Shown here one piece after another: positions 32,841 to 42,338 of a stretch of 64,000 nucleotides of DNA. This stretch comes from Caulobacter rhizosphaerae. GTDB lineage: Bacteria; Pseudomonadota; Alphaproteobacteria; Caulobacterales; Caulobacteraceae. The stretch's first letter is position 1. Each line of letters opens with the position of its first letter. The notes beneath the pieces are model-generated. The model was not told where the DNA came from. It made no database searches and saw nothing but the letters and a program-made list of their open reading frames with translations. Made by a program: the position numbers and the translations under genes. Where the stretch lies: the NCBI RefSeq assembly GCF_010977555.1, contig NZ_CP048815.1:3340501-3404500 (forward strand), read 5' to 3'.

Positions 32841-33896
32841 CTAGAGGCCCAATAGGCGGCGATTGCGGCCGGCGTCGGGCGCGCTGCCCGCGAAGTCGTC
32901 GAACGCCTTGTCGGTGACCTGGATGATATGGTCGCGGATGAACGGCGCGCCTTCGCGGGCGCCCTGCTCGGGGTGCTTGAGGGCGCACTCCCATTCCAGC
33001 ACCGCCCAGCCGGCATAGTCGTACTGGGCCAGCTTCGAGAAGATGGCCTTGAAGTCCACCTGGCCGTCGCCCAGCGAGCGGAAGCGGCCGGGCCGATCCA
33101 CCCAGCCCTGGTAGCCGCCATAGACACCGGACCGGGCCGACGGCCGGAACTCGGCGTCCTTGACGTGGAAGGCGCGGATCCGCTCGTGATAGCGATCGAT
33201 GTAGCCCAGATAGTCCAGCTGCTGCAGCACGAAGTGGCTGGGGTCGTAGAGGATGTTGGCGCGCGCGTGGCCGCCGACCTCGTCCAGGAACCGCTCGAAC
33301 GTGGCGCCGTCGTGCAGGTCCTCGCCCGGATGGATCTCGTAGCAGACGTCGACTCCCTCGTCCTCGAAGGCGTCGAGGATCGGCTTCCAGCGACGGCCGA
33401 GTTCGGCGAAGGCCTCCTCGACCAGGCCCGCCGGCCGCTGCGGCCAGGGATAGAAGTAGGGCCAGGCCAGGGCGCCCGAGAAGGTGGCGTGGGCGTTCAG
33501 GCCCAGACGCCGGCTGGCGACCGCGGCGGCCTTCAGCTGCCCCACCGCCCAGACCTGGCGTTCCTTCGGCTTGCCGCGCAGTTCGGGCGGCGCGAAGCCG
33601 TCGAACAGCTCGTCATAGGCCGGGTGCACCGCGACCAGTTGGCCCTGCAAGTGGGTCGACAGCTCGGTGATCTGCAGGCCATGGCCGGCCAGCATCCCGG
33701 CGATGTCGTCGCAATAGGCCTGGCTTTCCGCCGCCAGGGCCAGGTCGAAGAACGAGTCCGCCCCGCCGGTCGGCATCTGCACGCCGACATAGCCGAGGTC
33801 GGCGGCCCAGGCGGCCATGGTCTCCAGCTTGTCGAAGGGCGGCTCGGCGCCGATGAACTGGGCCAGGAAGATGCCGGGCCCCTTGAGCGTCTTCAT
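32841..33896 (-). CDS. Cytoplasmic sugar phosphate isomerase/epimerase-like TIM barrel
   Basis: A 351-residue xylose isomerase-like (AP endonuclease 2) TIM barrel without signal peptide. Metal-binding residues are suggested by CYEIHPGEDLHDG (Glu, His), NILYDPSHFV (Asp, His) and FHVKDAEF (His). GWAVLEWE near the C-terminus gives the last Glu. Proteins of this type in 3-keto-sugar loci isomerise or epimerise keto-sugars, and some form C-glycoside deglycosidases. Its start overlaps the Gfo/Idh/MocA stop (ATGA, 33893-33896), so the two are coupled. Confidence 0.85.
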   Translation of the reverse strand: MKTLKGPGIFLAQFIGAEPPFDKLETMAAWAADLGYVGVQMPTGGADSFFDLALAAESQAYCDDIAGMLAGHGLQITELSTHLQGQLVAVHPAYDELFDGFAPPELRGKPKERQVWAVGQLKAAAVASRRLGLNAHATFSGALAWPYFYPWPQRPAGLVEEAFAELGRRWKPILDAFEDEGVDVCYEIHPGEDLHDGATFERFLDEVGGHARANILYDPSHFVLQQLDYLGYIDRYHERIRAFHVKDAEFRPSARSGVYGGYQGWVDRPGRFRSLGDGQVDFKAIFSKLAQYDYAGWAVLEWECALKHPEQGAREGAPFIRDHIIQVTDKAFDDFAGSAPDAGRNRRLLGL

Positions 33897-35053
33897 CGCC
33901 CCACTCCCTCTTGCGTGATCCCGCCCAGCGCCACCCAGCCGGCGTCGGCCCGGCTGGCGGCCACGGCGCGCTCGACGAAGGCCATGCCGCGCACGCCCTC
34001 GGCGATGTCGGGCACCAGCCGGCCGTCGCCCTGCCCGACGATCGCGTCGGCGAAGTCACGATAGATGTTGGCGAAGGCCTCGATGAAGCCTTCCGGATGT
34101 CCCGTCGGCAGGCGCGTGACCGCCCGGGCGCCCACGCCCAGATAGGCCGATCCGGCGTGCAGCACCTGGCTGGGCCCGTCCAGCCAGTCCAGGGTCAGGA
34201 CGTTGGGGTCTTCGTGACCCCAGGTCAGGCCGCCGGTCTCGCCGTAGACGCTGATCCTCAGGCCGTTGCGCGCGCCGGCAGAGATCTGCGAGGCGATCAG
34301 CACGCCGCGTGCGCCGCCCTCGAACCGCAGCAGCACGTTGCAATCGTCGTCCAGGTCGCGCCCCGGAACCACGGCGGCGACGTCGGCGCACAGGCGCTCG
34401 ACGCGCCTGCCCGTGATGAACTCGGCGATGTTGAAAGCGTGAACGCCGATGTCGCCGATGCAGCCGCCAACGCCCGATTTATTGGGGTCCGAGCGCCAGC
34501 TGGCCTGCTTGTTGTCCTCGCGCTCGAGCGGCCGCGACAGCCAGCCTTGCGAGTACTCCACCACGACCTTGCGCACCGCACCCAGGTCGCCGCGGGCCAC
34601 GATCTCCCGCGCCTCGCGGACCATCGGATAGCCGGTATAGGTGTAGGTCAGGCCGTAGCGCTTGCCCGACGCCGCAACGATCTCGGCCAGGTCCCGGGCC
34701 TGGGCCAGATTCAGGGTCGCGGGCTTGTCGCTGATCACGTGCAACCCGCCCTTCAGGGCGGCGGCGGCGACGTCGAAGTGCAGGTGGTTGGGCGTCACGA
34801 CGGAGACCAGGTCGACGCCGTCCGGCCGCGCGCCCTCGGCGGCGATCATTGCGTGATGGTCCGGATAGACCCGGTCCGGCGCGACGCCCCAGTCGGCGGC
34901 GGCCTGAGCGTTCTTGGCCGGATCGCGACTGAACACGCCGGCCGTCAGCCGGATGCGGCCGTCCAGCTCGGCGGCCATGCGGTGCACCGGGCCGATGAAC
35001 GAGCCGGGACCGCCACCGACCATGGCCAGCCGCAGGGGCGCGCGTCCGCTCAT
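33893..35053 (-). CDS. Gfo/Idh/MocA-family sugar oxidoreductase
   Basis: A 386-residue NAD(P)-dependent oxidoreductase. The Rossmann domain starts at [16 protein letters not shown] and includes [12 protein letters not shown] and the conserved SDKPATLN (Lys-Pro motif). The alpha/beta domain follows, with [17 protein letters not shown] carrying the usual Asp/His pair. It probably reduces the 3-keto group of a released 3-keto sugar back to an alcohol, or does the reverse. Overlaps both neighbours (TGATG at 35051-35055; ATGA at 33893-33896), which implies a coupled three-gene unit. No signal peptide: cytoplasmic. Confidence 0.88.
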   Translation of the reverse strand: MSGRAPLRLAMVGGGPGSFIGPVHRMAAELDGRIRLTAGVFSRDPAKNAQAAADWGVAPDRVYPDHHAMIAAEGARPDGVDLVSVVTPNHLHFDVAAAALKGGLHVISDKPATLNLAQARDLAEIVAASGKRYGLTYTYTGYPMVREAREIVARGDLGAVRKVVVEYSQGWLSRPLEREDNKQASWRSDPNKSGVGGCIGDIGVHAFNIAEFITGRRVERLCADVAAVVPGRDLDDDCNVLLRFEGGARGVLIASQISAGARNGLRISVYGETGGLTWGHEDPNVLTLDWLDGPSQVLHAGSAYLGVGARAVTRLPTGHPEGFIEAFANIYRDFADAIVGQGDGRLVPDIAEGVRGMAFVERAVAASRADAGWVALGGITQEGVGR

Positions 35054-36042
35054 CAGGCGACCACTTTCGCCAGGTAGTCGAAGCTGATCTTGGCCGACTC
35101 CAGCCGGCTGTGGGCGAACGGCGGCTCCTGCTCGACATAGAAGCCCCTGACGCCGGCGGCGTAGGCGGCGGGCAGCAGCCGCTTCCAGTCGATCATGCCG
35201 CTGCCGACCTCGGTCGGGTCCTGGCGCAGCTCGAAATTGGCCTTGGTCGTGGGCTTGATGTCCTTGACGTGCATCTGGGTGAAGCGGTGCGGATGCGCCT
35301 TCAGCAGGGCGAACGGGTCCTTGCCGGCGGCCGTCACCCAGCCGACGTCCATCTCGAAGGTGACAAGGTTCGGGTCCGTGCCCTTCAGCAGGATCTCCAT
35401 GCCGGTGGTGTCGCCCAGCGGGGCGAATTCGAAATTGTGGTTGTGATAACCGCTGACGATGCCGGCCTTCTTGAGGACGGCGGCCTTCTCGTTCAGGAAA
35501 TCGGCGTTCCATTTCCAGTCGTCGGCGGTCATCTGCGCGCCGGCCTGGCGCAGGTCGGCGCCGCCCAGGCGGTCGGGAATATAGAGGATCGGCATGATCG
35601 CCGCCTTCACCCCGATCACCTGCAGCTCGTCGGCTAGCTTGGCCAGGTCGCCGCTGAAGCTGGGGCCGCTAGCCGCTTTCGGCGCAATGTGGGCGCTGCG
35701 GCAAACCAGGCCGGCCTTGTCGAACGCGGCCCGCAGTTCGGCGGGGGTGCGGCCCAGATAGCCGGCCAGCTCCACCGACTTGAAGCCGATCTTGGCCACC
35801 GTGGCGAGCTGGGCGTCCAGGTCCTTCTGCAGGTCCGGCCCCAGGGTGTAGAGCTGGATGCCGACCGGCAGGTCGCGGCGCTGGAAGAACGGCTTTTCCG
35901 CCGCGTTGGCGAGACCGCCATAGGCCGCGCCCAAGGCGGCCGCGCCGGCGGCGAGCAGACCACGCCGCGAAAGATCGGCGGCCGAGGCCCGGGTGTCGCA
36001 AGCTGTTGAGCGCACGTGGCTTTCCTTTTTCTGGAGGAGCAT
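35053..36042 (-). CDS. Tat-exported xylose isomerase-like TIM barrel
   Basis: A 329-residue sugar isomerase/epimerase-type TIM barrel with a Tat signal (SRRGLLAAGAAALGA, residues 25-39), so it should act in the periplasm. Barrel signatures are VGIQLYTLG, GFKSVELAGY, GYHNHNFEFAP and FEMDVGWVTAAG, giving Glu, His and Asp metal ligands, then QMHVKD and GFYVEQEPP. The family includes proteins found with DUF1080 and GMC dehydrogenases. Its compartment differs from that of its coupled neighbour Gfo/Idh/MocA. It starts three bases after the MFS stop. Confidence 0.85.
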   Translation of the reverse strand: MLLQKKESHVRSTACDTRASAADLSRRGLLAAGAAALGAAYGGLANAAEKPFFQRRDLPVGIQLYTLGPDLQKDLDAQLATVAKIGFKSVELAGYLGRTPAELRAAFDKAGLVCRSAHIAPKAASGPSFSGDLAKLADELQVIGVKAAIMPILYIPDRLGGADLRQAGAQMTADDWKWNADFLNEKAAVLKKAGIVSGYHNHNFEFAPLGDTTGMEILLKGTDPNLVTFEMDVGWVTAAGKDPFALLKAHPHRFTQMHVKDIKPTTKANFELRQDPTEVGSGMIDWKRLLPAAYAAGVRGFYVEQEPPFAHSRLESAKISFDYLAKVVA

Positions 36043-36045
36043 TGG

Positions 36046-37320
36046 CTAGGGCTGGGCCGGGCTGGCGGCCGCGGCCGCGGCAGCCAGGGGCCCGTCCTCG
36101 TCCGCCTCGGCGACGGGGGACCGCGTCGGCGGCTTGAAGAACACGGCCAGCAGCAGCACGGCGACCAGGGCCATGCCGGTCGGGACCAGGAACAGGCTGG
36201 TATAGTCGACGCTCGCCACGCCATCGGCGCCGGCGTGGCTCAGGCGGCTGACCAGGGTGGGGAATAGGAAGCTGGCCACCACATTGCCGACGCCCAGGAT
36301 CAGCAGGTTGAACAGCCCCTGGGCGCTGGACCGGACGTCCTTGGGGAACACGGCGTCGACGAAGATGTACACGGTGGCGAAGAAGAAGGCGTAGCAGATC
36401 CCGTGCAGCAGCTGCACGGCGACGATCACCGGGATGCTGTCGGCGAAGAAGGCGAACACCGCGAAGCGCGCGGCGTGACCCAGCACGCCGATGATCATGG
36501 TGACCTTCCAGCCCAGCCGCGCCAGCACGCGGCCCAGCAGGAACATGGTCAGGATCTCGGCCACCTGGCCCAGACTCAGCACCACCATGCTGAGATTGCC
36601 GGCGATCCCGACCCTGTTGGTCAGGAAGGCGTCGGCCATCACGAAGTAGCCGTTGTGGATCACCGAATCGATGAAGGTGACCAGGAACAGCACCAGCACG
36701 AACGGCGCGCCCAGCAGCTTCAGGGCCCGTCGCCAGGCCAGGTTGTCGATCCCTGGCGCGTCCTTGCGGGCCGGCGTGTGCGGCAGGGTCAGGGCGTAGC
36801 CGGCGAAGGCGAACGACAGGATCGCCGCGACCAGGAAGATCCACCGCACCTGCTCGGCGCCGGCGTGGGCGCCCAGCAGGAAGACGAAGGGCCAGCTGAC
36901 CAGCACCCAGCCGACCGTCCCGCCCATGCGCACCGCGCCGAACTCACCGGCCGGGTCGCGCAGGTTGGCGAAGGCGATCGAGTTGGTCACCGACAGGGTC
37001 GGCACATAAACCAGGCTGAAGATCAGGTAGCAGGCGAAGAACGGCCAAAAGCTGGTCGACAGCGCCGTTCCCACCAAGGCCAGGCCGCCGATCAGGTGGC
37101 TGATCGCCAGGAAGCGCTCGGCGGCGAAATTGCGATCGGCGAACTGGTTGGAGAAGAAGATCCCGACCACGGCGGCCACACCCCAGGCGCTGCCGACCAG
37201 CGACTGCTGCCAGGGCGCGAAGCCCAGCATGCCCATGTAGGGGAAGATCTTCGGGGCCCAGGCGCCCCAGATCGCCAGCTGGAGCACCATCATCAGGAAG
37301 AGCCGCAGGCGCGTCGTCAT
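36046..37320 (-). CDS. MFS transporter of the nucleoside:proton symporter type
   Basis: A 424-residue protein with about 12 membrane helices. The N-terminus (LRLFLMMVLQLAIWGAWAPK) and SNQFADRNFAAERFLAISH are typical of the NupG/XapB-like branch. Members of this branch next to DUF1080 and isomerase genes are thought to carry keto-sugars or glycosides rather than nucleosides. It is the first gene of the operon that ends with cytochrome c at 32445. It is divergent from the LacI regulator, with 182 bp between the starts. Confidence 0.82.
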   Translation of the reverse strand: MTTRLRLFLMMVLQLAIWGAWAPKIFPYMGMLGFAPWQQSLVGSAWGVAAVVGIFFSNQFADRNFAAERFLAISHLIGGLALVGTALSTSFWPFFACYLIFSLVYVPTLSVTNSIAFANLRDPAGEFGAVRMGGTVGWVLVSWPFVFLLGAHAGAEQVRWIFLVAAILSFAFAGYALTLPHTPARKDAPGIDNLAWRRALKLLGAPFVLVLFLVTFIDSVIHNGYFVMADAFLTNRVGIAGNLSMVVLSLGQVAEILTMFLLGRVLARLGWKVTMIIGVLGHAARFAVFAFFADSIPVIVAVQLLHGICYAFFFATVYIFVDAVFPKDVRSSAQGLFNLLILGVGNVVASFLFPTLVSRLSHAGADGVASVDYTSLFLVPTGMALVAVLLLAVFFKPPTRSPVAEADEDGPLAAAAAAASPAQP

Positions 37321-37391
37321 GGTTCTGGCCTCCCCGACCAGCTTTTGGCGGCTAGGTTTCGGCCCGTCTGGACCGCTCCCGCGCTCATGTA

Positions 37392-37406
37392 ATCGAAATC
37401 ATCGAT
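37392..37406. promoter_or_regulatory. Candidate operator in the MFS/LacI divergent gap
   Basis: ATCGA (37392-37396) and TCGAT (37402-37406) form perfect arms around AATCA. The location between divergent transporter and LacI genes fits an operator. The symmetry is short, so this is tentative. Confidence 0.35.
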
Positions 37407-37502
37407 AACAGGGCTCCGTCAAGGCGGCAACCGTCCAGCTGTTGGCCAAGCCAGGAGAGCTGCGCCTTGCCAAGGGCCTGGCTTGCCGCCAGTGTCCCGC
37501 GA

Positions 37503-38516
37503 ATGGCCACCATTCTAGATGTCGCGCAGGACGCAGGGGTCTCGACCGCGACGGTCTCGAGGGTTTTCAGCGCGCCCGAACTGGTGCTGGAAGCGACTCG
37601 CAAGAAGGTAATGGAGGCGGTCAACCGCCTCGGCTACGAGCCCAACTTCGCGGCCAAGAGCTTGCGGACCCTGCGGACCGAGAAGATCCTGGTCACCGTT
37701 CCGGACATCTCCAACCCCTTCTTCTCCCAGGTGATCCGCGGCGTGGAGGAAGCGGCTCTGGCGGCCGGCTATTCGGTGCTGCTGGGAGACACCCGGCACG
37801 AGGAGGCGCGCGAAGAGCAATATGCGGCGATGTTCCGGCGCAAGGAGGCCGACGGCCTGATCTTCCTGGGCCATCGCCTGCCGGACGTCCTGGCCGAGAT
37901 GGTGGCCGCCAAGGGGCCGCGGACGCCGATCGTCAACGGCTGCGAGTTCCGCCCGGGCCTGGCGGTGTCCAGCGCCCATATCGACAACGAGGGCGCCGCC
38001 GCCGAGGTCATGGAGCACCTCTATGGCCTGGGGCATACGCGGATCGGCGTCGTGACCGGCCCGCTGGTCAGCCCGATCAGCGGCGACCGCCTGGCCGGCG
38101 TCCTCGCCGCCGCCCAGCGGCGGGGCCAAGCCAGCGCGCTGCGCATGGCCATCGGCGACTTCTCCATCGAATCCGGCGTGCGTCAGGCCGGCGAACTGCT
38201 GGACCAGCCCGGTCCGCCCACCGCCATCTTCTGCTTCAGTGACGAGATGGCGATGGGCGCGATCGAAGCCATTCGTCGGCGCGGCCTGGAATGCCCGCGA
38301 GACGTGTCGCTGGTCGGCTTCGACGATATCCGTTTCGCCCAGTACCTCAGTCCGCAGCTGACCACGGTCAGCCAGCCCATGGAGCGCATCGGCCACGAGG
38401 TGGTCCGGCTGCTGCTCGACATCCTGGCCGACCGCGCCAGCGCCCTGCAGAACGTCACCCTGCCCCACCGCCTGGTCGTGCGGTCGAGCACGGCGCCGCC
38501 GCCCGACCGACGCTAG
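37503..38516 (+). CDS. LacI-family transcriptional regulator
   Basis: A 337-residue LacI protein. The DNA-binding domain is at the extreme N-terminus (MATILDVAQDAGVSTATVSR) and supports the ATG at 37503; an upstream in-frame start would add a poorly conserved dozen residues. The hinge helix and periplasmic-binding-like effector domain follow (VTVPDISNPFFSQVIRGVE; SLVGFDDIRFAQYLSPQLTT). It probably represses the divergent MFS-isomerase-cytochrome operon and responds to a keto-sugar or glycoside. Its stop overlaps the stop of the convergent DUF1080 gene (CTAG at 38513-38516). Confidence 0.9.
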   Translation: MATILDVAQDAGVSTATVSRVFSAPELVLEATRKKVMEAVNRLGYEPNFAAKSLRTLRTEKILVTVPDISNPFFSQVIRGVEEAALAAGYSVLLGDTRHEEAREEQYAAMFRRKEADGLIFLGHRLPDVLAEMVAAKGPRTPIVNGCEFRPGLAVSSAHIDNEGAAAEVMEHLYGLGHTRIGVVTGPLVSPISGDRLAGVLAAAQRRGQASALRMAIGDFSIESGVRQAGELLDQPGPPTAIFCFSDEMAMGAIEAIRRRGLECPRDVSLVGFDDIRFAQYLSPQLTTVSQPMERIGHEVVRLLLDILADRASALQNVTLPHRLVVRSSTAPPPDRR

Positions 38517-39304
38517 GACCGCGGCGGCAGTTCTCGAACCCAGATGTTGCGGAAGCTGATCGGCGCGCTGGGGTCGCCGTGGGCCTGCAGCTTGATCGGC
38601 GCCGAGGTGAAGGGCCGGGACGGCGGCTTGCCGATATAGACCGTCTCGCCCGCGAACGCGGCGTTGTCCTGCACCAGCACGCCGTTGTGCAGCACGGTCG
38701 CGGTGGCCGGCGAGACCAGCGCTCCGTCGGGGCCGAACACAGGCGCCCGCCAGACCACGTCATAGACCTGCCATTCGCCCGGCTTGCGGCCGGCGTTCAC
38801 CAGCGGCGGATGCTGCTTGTAGAGGCTGGCGGCCTGGCCGTTCACATAGGTGGGGTTCTGGTAGGGATCGAGGACCTGCAGCTCGTACCCGCGATCACCG
38901 GGCCCGGTGGACGCCAGGAAGACGCCGCTGTTGCCCCGCGCCTGGCCCGAGCCGGTGATGTCGGCCGGGATCCGCCATTCCAGGTGCAGCTGGTAGTCCC
39001 TGAAGCTTCGCCTGGTCTCGATGTTGCCGCGCGTCTTGTCGACGGTCAGCACGCCGTCCGCCACGGTCCAGCCCGCGGGCGACTTGTCCTGCGTCGCCAC
39101 CCACTCCTTCAGGTCGCCGCCGTCGAACAGCATGATCGCGTCGGACGGGGCGCCGCCCGCTTCCTTGGCCGGGTTGACCACCGCCGGCACGGGCTTCCAG
39201 AGCTCGGTGTCCTCCGGCTTGGCCTGGGCCAGCGCCTGCGATCCGACGCAGAGCCCGCCAAGGCCCAGCATCACGGCGGTCAGAACGAGAGGCTTCGACT
39301 TCAT
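38513..39304 (-). CDS. Second secreted DUF1080 protein
   Basis: A 263-residue exported DUF1080 protein. The signal peptide spans about residues 1-26 (VGSQALAQAK), and the ATG at 39304 is preferred to one at 39322 because it puts the charged/hydrophobic leader at the N-terminus. Domain segments are AIMLFDGGDLKEWVATQ, DYQLHLEWRIP, RGNSGVFLASTG, YELQVLDPY and PIKLQAHGDPSAPISFRNIW, closer to the canonical DUF1080 pattern than the copy at 31413. It should cleave 3-keto-glycosides made by the GMC dehydrogenase; the two copies may have different linkage preferences. Confidence 0.88.
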   Translation of the reverse strand: MKSKPLVLTAVMLGLGGLCVGSQALAQAKPEDTELWKPVPAVVNPAKEAGGAPSDAIMLFDGGDLKEWVATQDKSPAGWTVADGVLTVDKTRGNIETRRSFRDYQLHLEWRIPADITGSGQARGNSGVFLASTGPGDRGYELQVLDPYQNPTYVNGQAASLYKQHPPLVNAGRKPGEWQVYDVVWRAPVFGPDGALVSPATATVLHNGVLVQDNAAFAGETVYIGKPPSRPFTSAPIKLQAHGDPSAPISFRNIWVRELPPRS

Positions 39305-39680
39305 TTCGGTTCGTCGCTCCACGGGAAAGGCGGCGACACCATAGACGTCCGGACCGAGTCCGCCAGAGGTGCAGGTCGTGCATGGCTTGGAAGACGCCGC
39401 GCTCAGCCCAGCGCCCGCTGACCAGACATTTCACGGGCATCGATTCGCCCCCCGCGCGTTGGAGGCGTGACCGTTTCAGCGCGATGAAACTTCACCATTG
39501 GACCATCATCCTCATAATCGGGCGCCATGCGCGAAAATGTGCCTTTGGCGCAGCATCTTGCGCCTCGATTTTCGCCGACAACGTTGTCATTGAAAACATT
39601 GGGCTTTTCCTGCCGAGCCGCGACGTTATGGTGCGCGCCAAGGCGAGCAACAGTCTCGCCAGCTTGCAGCAGGACGGAAC
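39305..39680. other. Intergenic region upstream of pckG
   Basis: 376 bases with no credible gene. A perfect 8-bp inverted repeat (GCGAAAAT at 39531-39538, ATTTTCGC at 39568-39575) with a 29-base spacer lies about 105 bases before the pckG start, suggesting a regulatory structure or operator. I see nothing else firm. Confidence 0.4.
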
Positions 39681-41531
39681 ATGCAGAACCAAGGGCTGGG
39701 CGCGAACGCGCCCCCGACGAAGCACGCGCGTCTATTGGCCTGGGTCGACGAGGTCGCCGCCCTGACCAAGCCGAAGGCCATCCATTGGTGCGACGGCTCC
39801 GACGAGGAATGGACCGCCCTGACCGACGAACTGGTCGCCGCCGGCACGCTCAAGCGCCTCAATCCAGACCTTCGTCCCAACTCGTTCTTCGCCGCCTCCG
39901 ACCCGCGCGACGTCGCCCGCGTCGAAAGCCGCACCTTCATCTGCTCCGAAGACCAGGCCGACGCCGGCCCGACCAACAACTGGCGCGATCCGGTCGAGAT
40001 GCGCGGGCTGCTTAACGACCTGTTCGACGGCTGCATGCGGGGCCGCACGATGTACGTCGTGCCCTTCTCGATGGGGCCGGTCGGATCAAAGATCAGCGCC
40101 CTGGGCGTGGAGATCACCGACAGCGCCTATGTCGCCGTCTCGATGCGGGTGATGACCCGCATGGGCCGGGCCGCCCTGGACGCCTTGGGCGAGGACGGGT
40201 TCTTCGTTCCGGCCCTGCACACCCTGGGCGCGCCCCTGGCCGAGGGCCAGCCGGACGTGGCGTGGCCCTGCAACGACGACAAGTACATCGTCCACTTCCC
40301 CGAAAGCCGCGAGATCTGGTCGTACGGCTCGGGCTACGGCGGCAACGCCCTGCTGGGCAAGAAGTGCTACGCCCTGCGCATCGCCTCGGTGATGGCACGC
40401 GACGAGGGCTGGCTGGCCGAGCACATGCTGATCCTCAAGCTGACCTCGCCGGCTGGCAAGGTGCGCTATGTGGCCGCCGCTTTCCCCAGCGCCTGCGGCA
40501 AGACCAACATGGCCATGCTGCAGCCCACCCTGCCCGGCTGGAAGGCCGAGACGATCGGCGACGACATCTGCTGGATGCGGTTCGGCGCCGACGGCCGCCT
40601 GTATGCGATCAATCCCGAGGCCGGCTTCTTCGGCGTGGCCCCGGGGACCGGCGTCAAGACCAACCGCAACGCCGTCGACACCCTGCATTCCAACTGCATC
40701 TACACCAACGTGGCCCTTACCGCCGACGGCGACGTCTGGTGGGAGGGCTTGACCGAACACCCGCCGCAGGGCCTGACCGACTGGAAGGGTCGTGCCTGGA
40801 CGCCGGTGCTGGGCGAGCCCGCCGCCCATCCCAACGCCCGCTTCGCCGTCCCCGCCGGCCAGTGCCCGGTGATCGCCGGCGAATGGGAGGATCCGGCCGG
40901 CGTGCCGATCTCGGCGATCCTGTTCGGCGGCCGCCGCGCCTCGGCCGTGCCACTGGTCACCGAGGCCTTCGACTGGGAGCACGGGGTGTTCCTGGCCTCC
41001 AACGTCGCCTCGGAAGGCACCGCCGCGGCCGAGAACAGCATCGGCGAGCTGCGCCGCGATCCCTTCGCCATGCTGCCGTTCTGCGGCTACAACATGGGCG
41101 ACTATTTCAATCACTGGCTGAAGGTCGGCGCCGCCGCCGATCCGGCCAGGCTGCCACGCATCTATTTCGTCAACTGGTTCCGCAAGGACGAGCGCGGCAA
41201 GTTCGTCTGGCCGGGCTACGGCGAGAACAGCCGCGTGCTCAAGTGGATCGTCGATCGCCTGGAGGGCGAGGCCGAGGCCGTCGACAGCCCGATCGGCCGC
41301 CTGCCGGTCCGCGACGGCCTGGACCTGACCGGCCTGGACCTCACCGACGCCCAGCTGGACCTGCTGCTGACCGTCGACCCGGAGATCTGGCGCGCCGAAG
41401 CCGCCCTGATCCCCGAGGCCTACGCCCGGTTCGGCGATCGCCTGCCCCCCGCCCTCTGGGCCCAGTTGGACGCCCTGGGCGAACGGCTGGCCCGCGTGGA
41501 GCGCCCCGCGCGAGTGCTGGAACAGGCCTGA
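39681..41531 (+). CDS. pckG: Phosphoenolpyruvate carboxykinase (GTP)
   Basis: A 616-residue GTP-dependent PEP carboxykinase, full length for the family. It converts oxaloacetate and GTP to PEP and CO2, the first committed step of gluconeogenesis. Seen motifs are [15 protein letters not shown] (substrate binding), [16 protein letters not shown], the kinase-1a/P-loop [12 protein letters not shown] with its family-specific reactive Cys, and [10 protein letters not shown] (metal binding). It follows a regulatory-looking gap and is followed 51 bp later by a triosephosphate isomerase gene. Gluconeogenesis would be required when pyruvate and lactate from deoxysugars are the carbon source. Confidence 0.96.
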   Translation: MQNQGLGANAPPTKHARLLAWVDEVAALTKPKAIHWCDGSDEEWTALTDELVAAGTLKRLNPDLRPNSFFAASDPRDVARVESRTFICSEDQADAGPTNNWRDPVEMRGLLNDLFDGCMRGRTMYVVPFSMGPVGSKISALGVEITDSAYVAVSMRVMTRMGRAALDALGEDGFFVPALHTLGAPLAEGQPDVAWPCNDDKYIVHFPESREIWSYGSGYGGNALLGKKCYALRIASVMARDEGWLAEHMLILKLTSPAGKVRYVAAAFPSACGKTNMAMLQPTLPGWKAETIGDDICWMRFGADGRLYAINPEAGFFGVAPGTGVKTNRNAVDTLHSNCIYTNVALTADGDVWWEGLTEHPPQGLTDWKGRAWTPVLGEPAAHPNARFAVPAGQCPVIAGEWEDPAGVPISAILFGGRRASAVPLVTEAFDWEHGVFLASNVASEGTAAAENSIGELRRDPFAMLPFCGYNMGDYFNHWLKVGAAADPARLPRIYFVNWFRKDERGKFVWPGYGENSRVLKWIVDRLEGEAEAVDSPIGRLPVRDGLDLTGLDLTDAQLDLLLTVDPEIWRAEAALIPEAYARFGDRLPPALWAQLDALGERLARVERPARVLEQA

Positions 41532-41582
41532 TCGACCCTCGCCCTTTCAAGAAACAAGCGCCGGCCGGCGCATGGAGACCGA

Positions 41583-42338
41583 ATGCACGTTACGATGGAA
41601 AAGCCCGCCCGCAAGTTCGTGGTCGGAAACTGGAAGATGCACGGCAACCTGGCCGCCCTGCCCGTCCTGGGGGCCATCGACGCGGCGGCGCGCGAGACTC
41701 CCGCGGTCGACGTCGGCGTGGCGGTCCCCGCGACCCTGATCACCGCCGCCTGGCAGACCGCCAACGCTATCCACGTCGGCGCGCAGGACATCCACCCGGC
41801 CGACAAGGGCGCCCACACCGGCTGCCTGTCGGCGCCGATGGTCAAGGACGCCGGCGCGGCCTTCACCATCGTCGGCCACAGCGAGTGCCGGGCGGGCCGC
41901 CAGGAGAGCGACGACGAGGTGCGCGGCAAGGCGGAAGCCGCGCGGCGCCATGGCCTGTCGGTGATCCTCTGCGTGGGCGAACCCCTGGAGGTCCGCGAGG
42001 CGGGCCAGGCCGAGGCGGTGGTCCGCGCCCAGCTCGAGAACTGCCTGCCCGCCGACGCCGACGGCGCGTGGCTGTCCGTGGCCTACGAGCCGATCTGGGC
42101 GATCGGTACAGGCCGCTCGGCGACGCAGGACGACATCGCCGCCATGCACGCGGTGCTGCGTGAAACCTGCCGCGCAGCGCTCGGGCCGGCGGGCGACGGC
42201 GTCCGGCTCCTGTATGGCGGCTCGGTGACCCCGGCCAACGCCGCCGAGATCCTGGCCACGCCGAACGTCGACGGCGTGCTGGTGGGCGGCGCCAGCCTGA
42301 CGGCGGAGACCTTCCTGCCGATCATCGCCCACGCCTGA
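41583..42338 (+). CDS. tpiA: Triosephosphate isomerase (divergent)
   Basis: A 251-residue triosephosphate isomerase that interconverts dihydroxyacetone phosphate and glyceraldehyde 3-phosphate. The active site is kept: N16 and K18 (VGNWKMHG), His and Glu in VGHSECR, Glu in AYEPIWAIGTG, and LYGGSV plus VGGAS for phosphate. Two motifs depart from the norm: HSERR reads HSECR, and GAFTGE reads GAHTGC. These suggest a second, specialised copy. GGAG lies 5 bases before the ATG at 41583. It probably shares a transcript with pckG. Confidence 0.88.
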   Translation: MHVTMEKPARKFVVGNWKMHGNLAALPVLGAIDAAARETPAVDVGVAVPATLITAAWQTANAIHVGAQDIHPADKGAHTGCLSAPMVKDAGAAFTIVGHSECRAGRQESDDEVRGKAEAARRHGLSVILCVGEPLEVREAGQAEAVVRAQLENCLPADADGAWLSVAYEPIWAIGTGRSATQDDIAAMHAVLRETCRAALGPAGDGVRLLYGGSVTPANAAEILATPNVDGVLVGGASLTAETFLPIIAHA

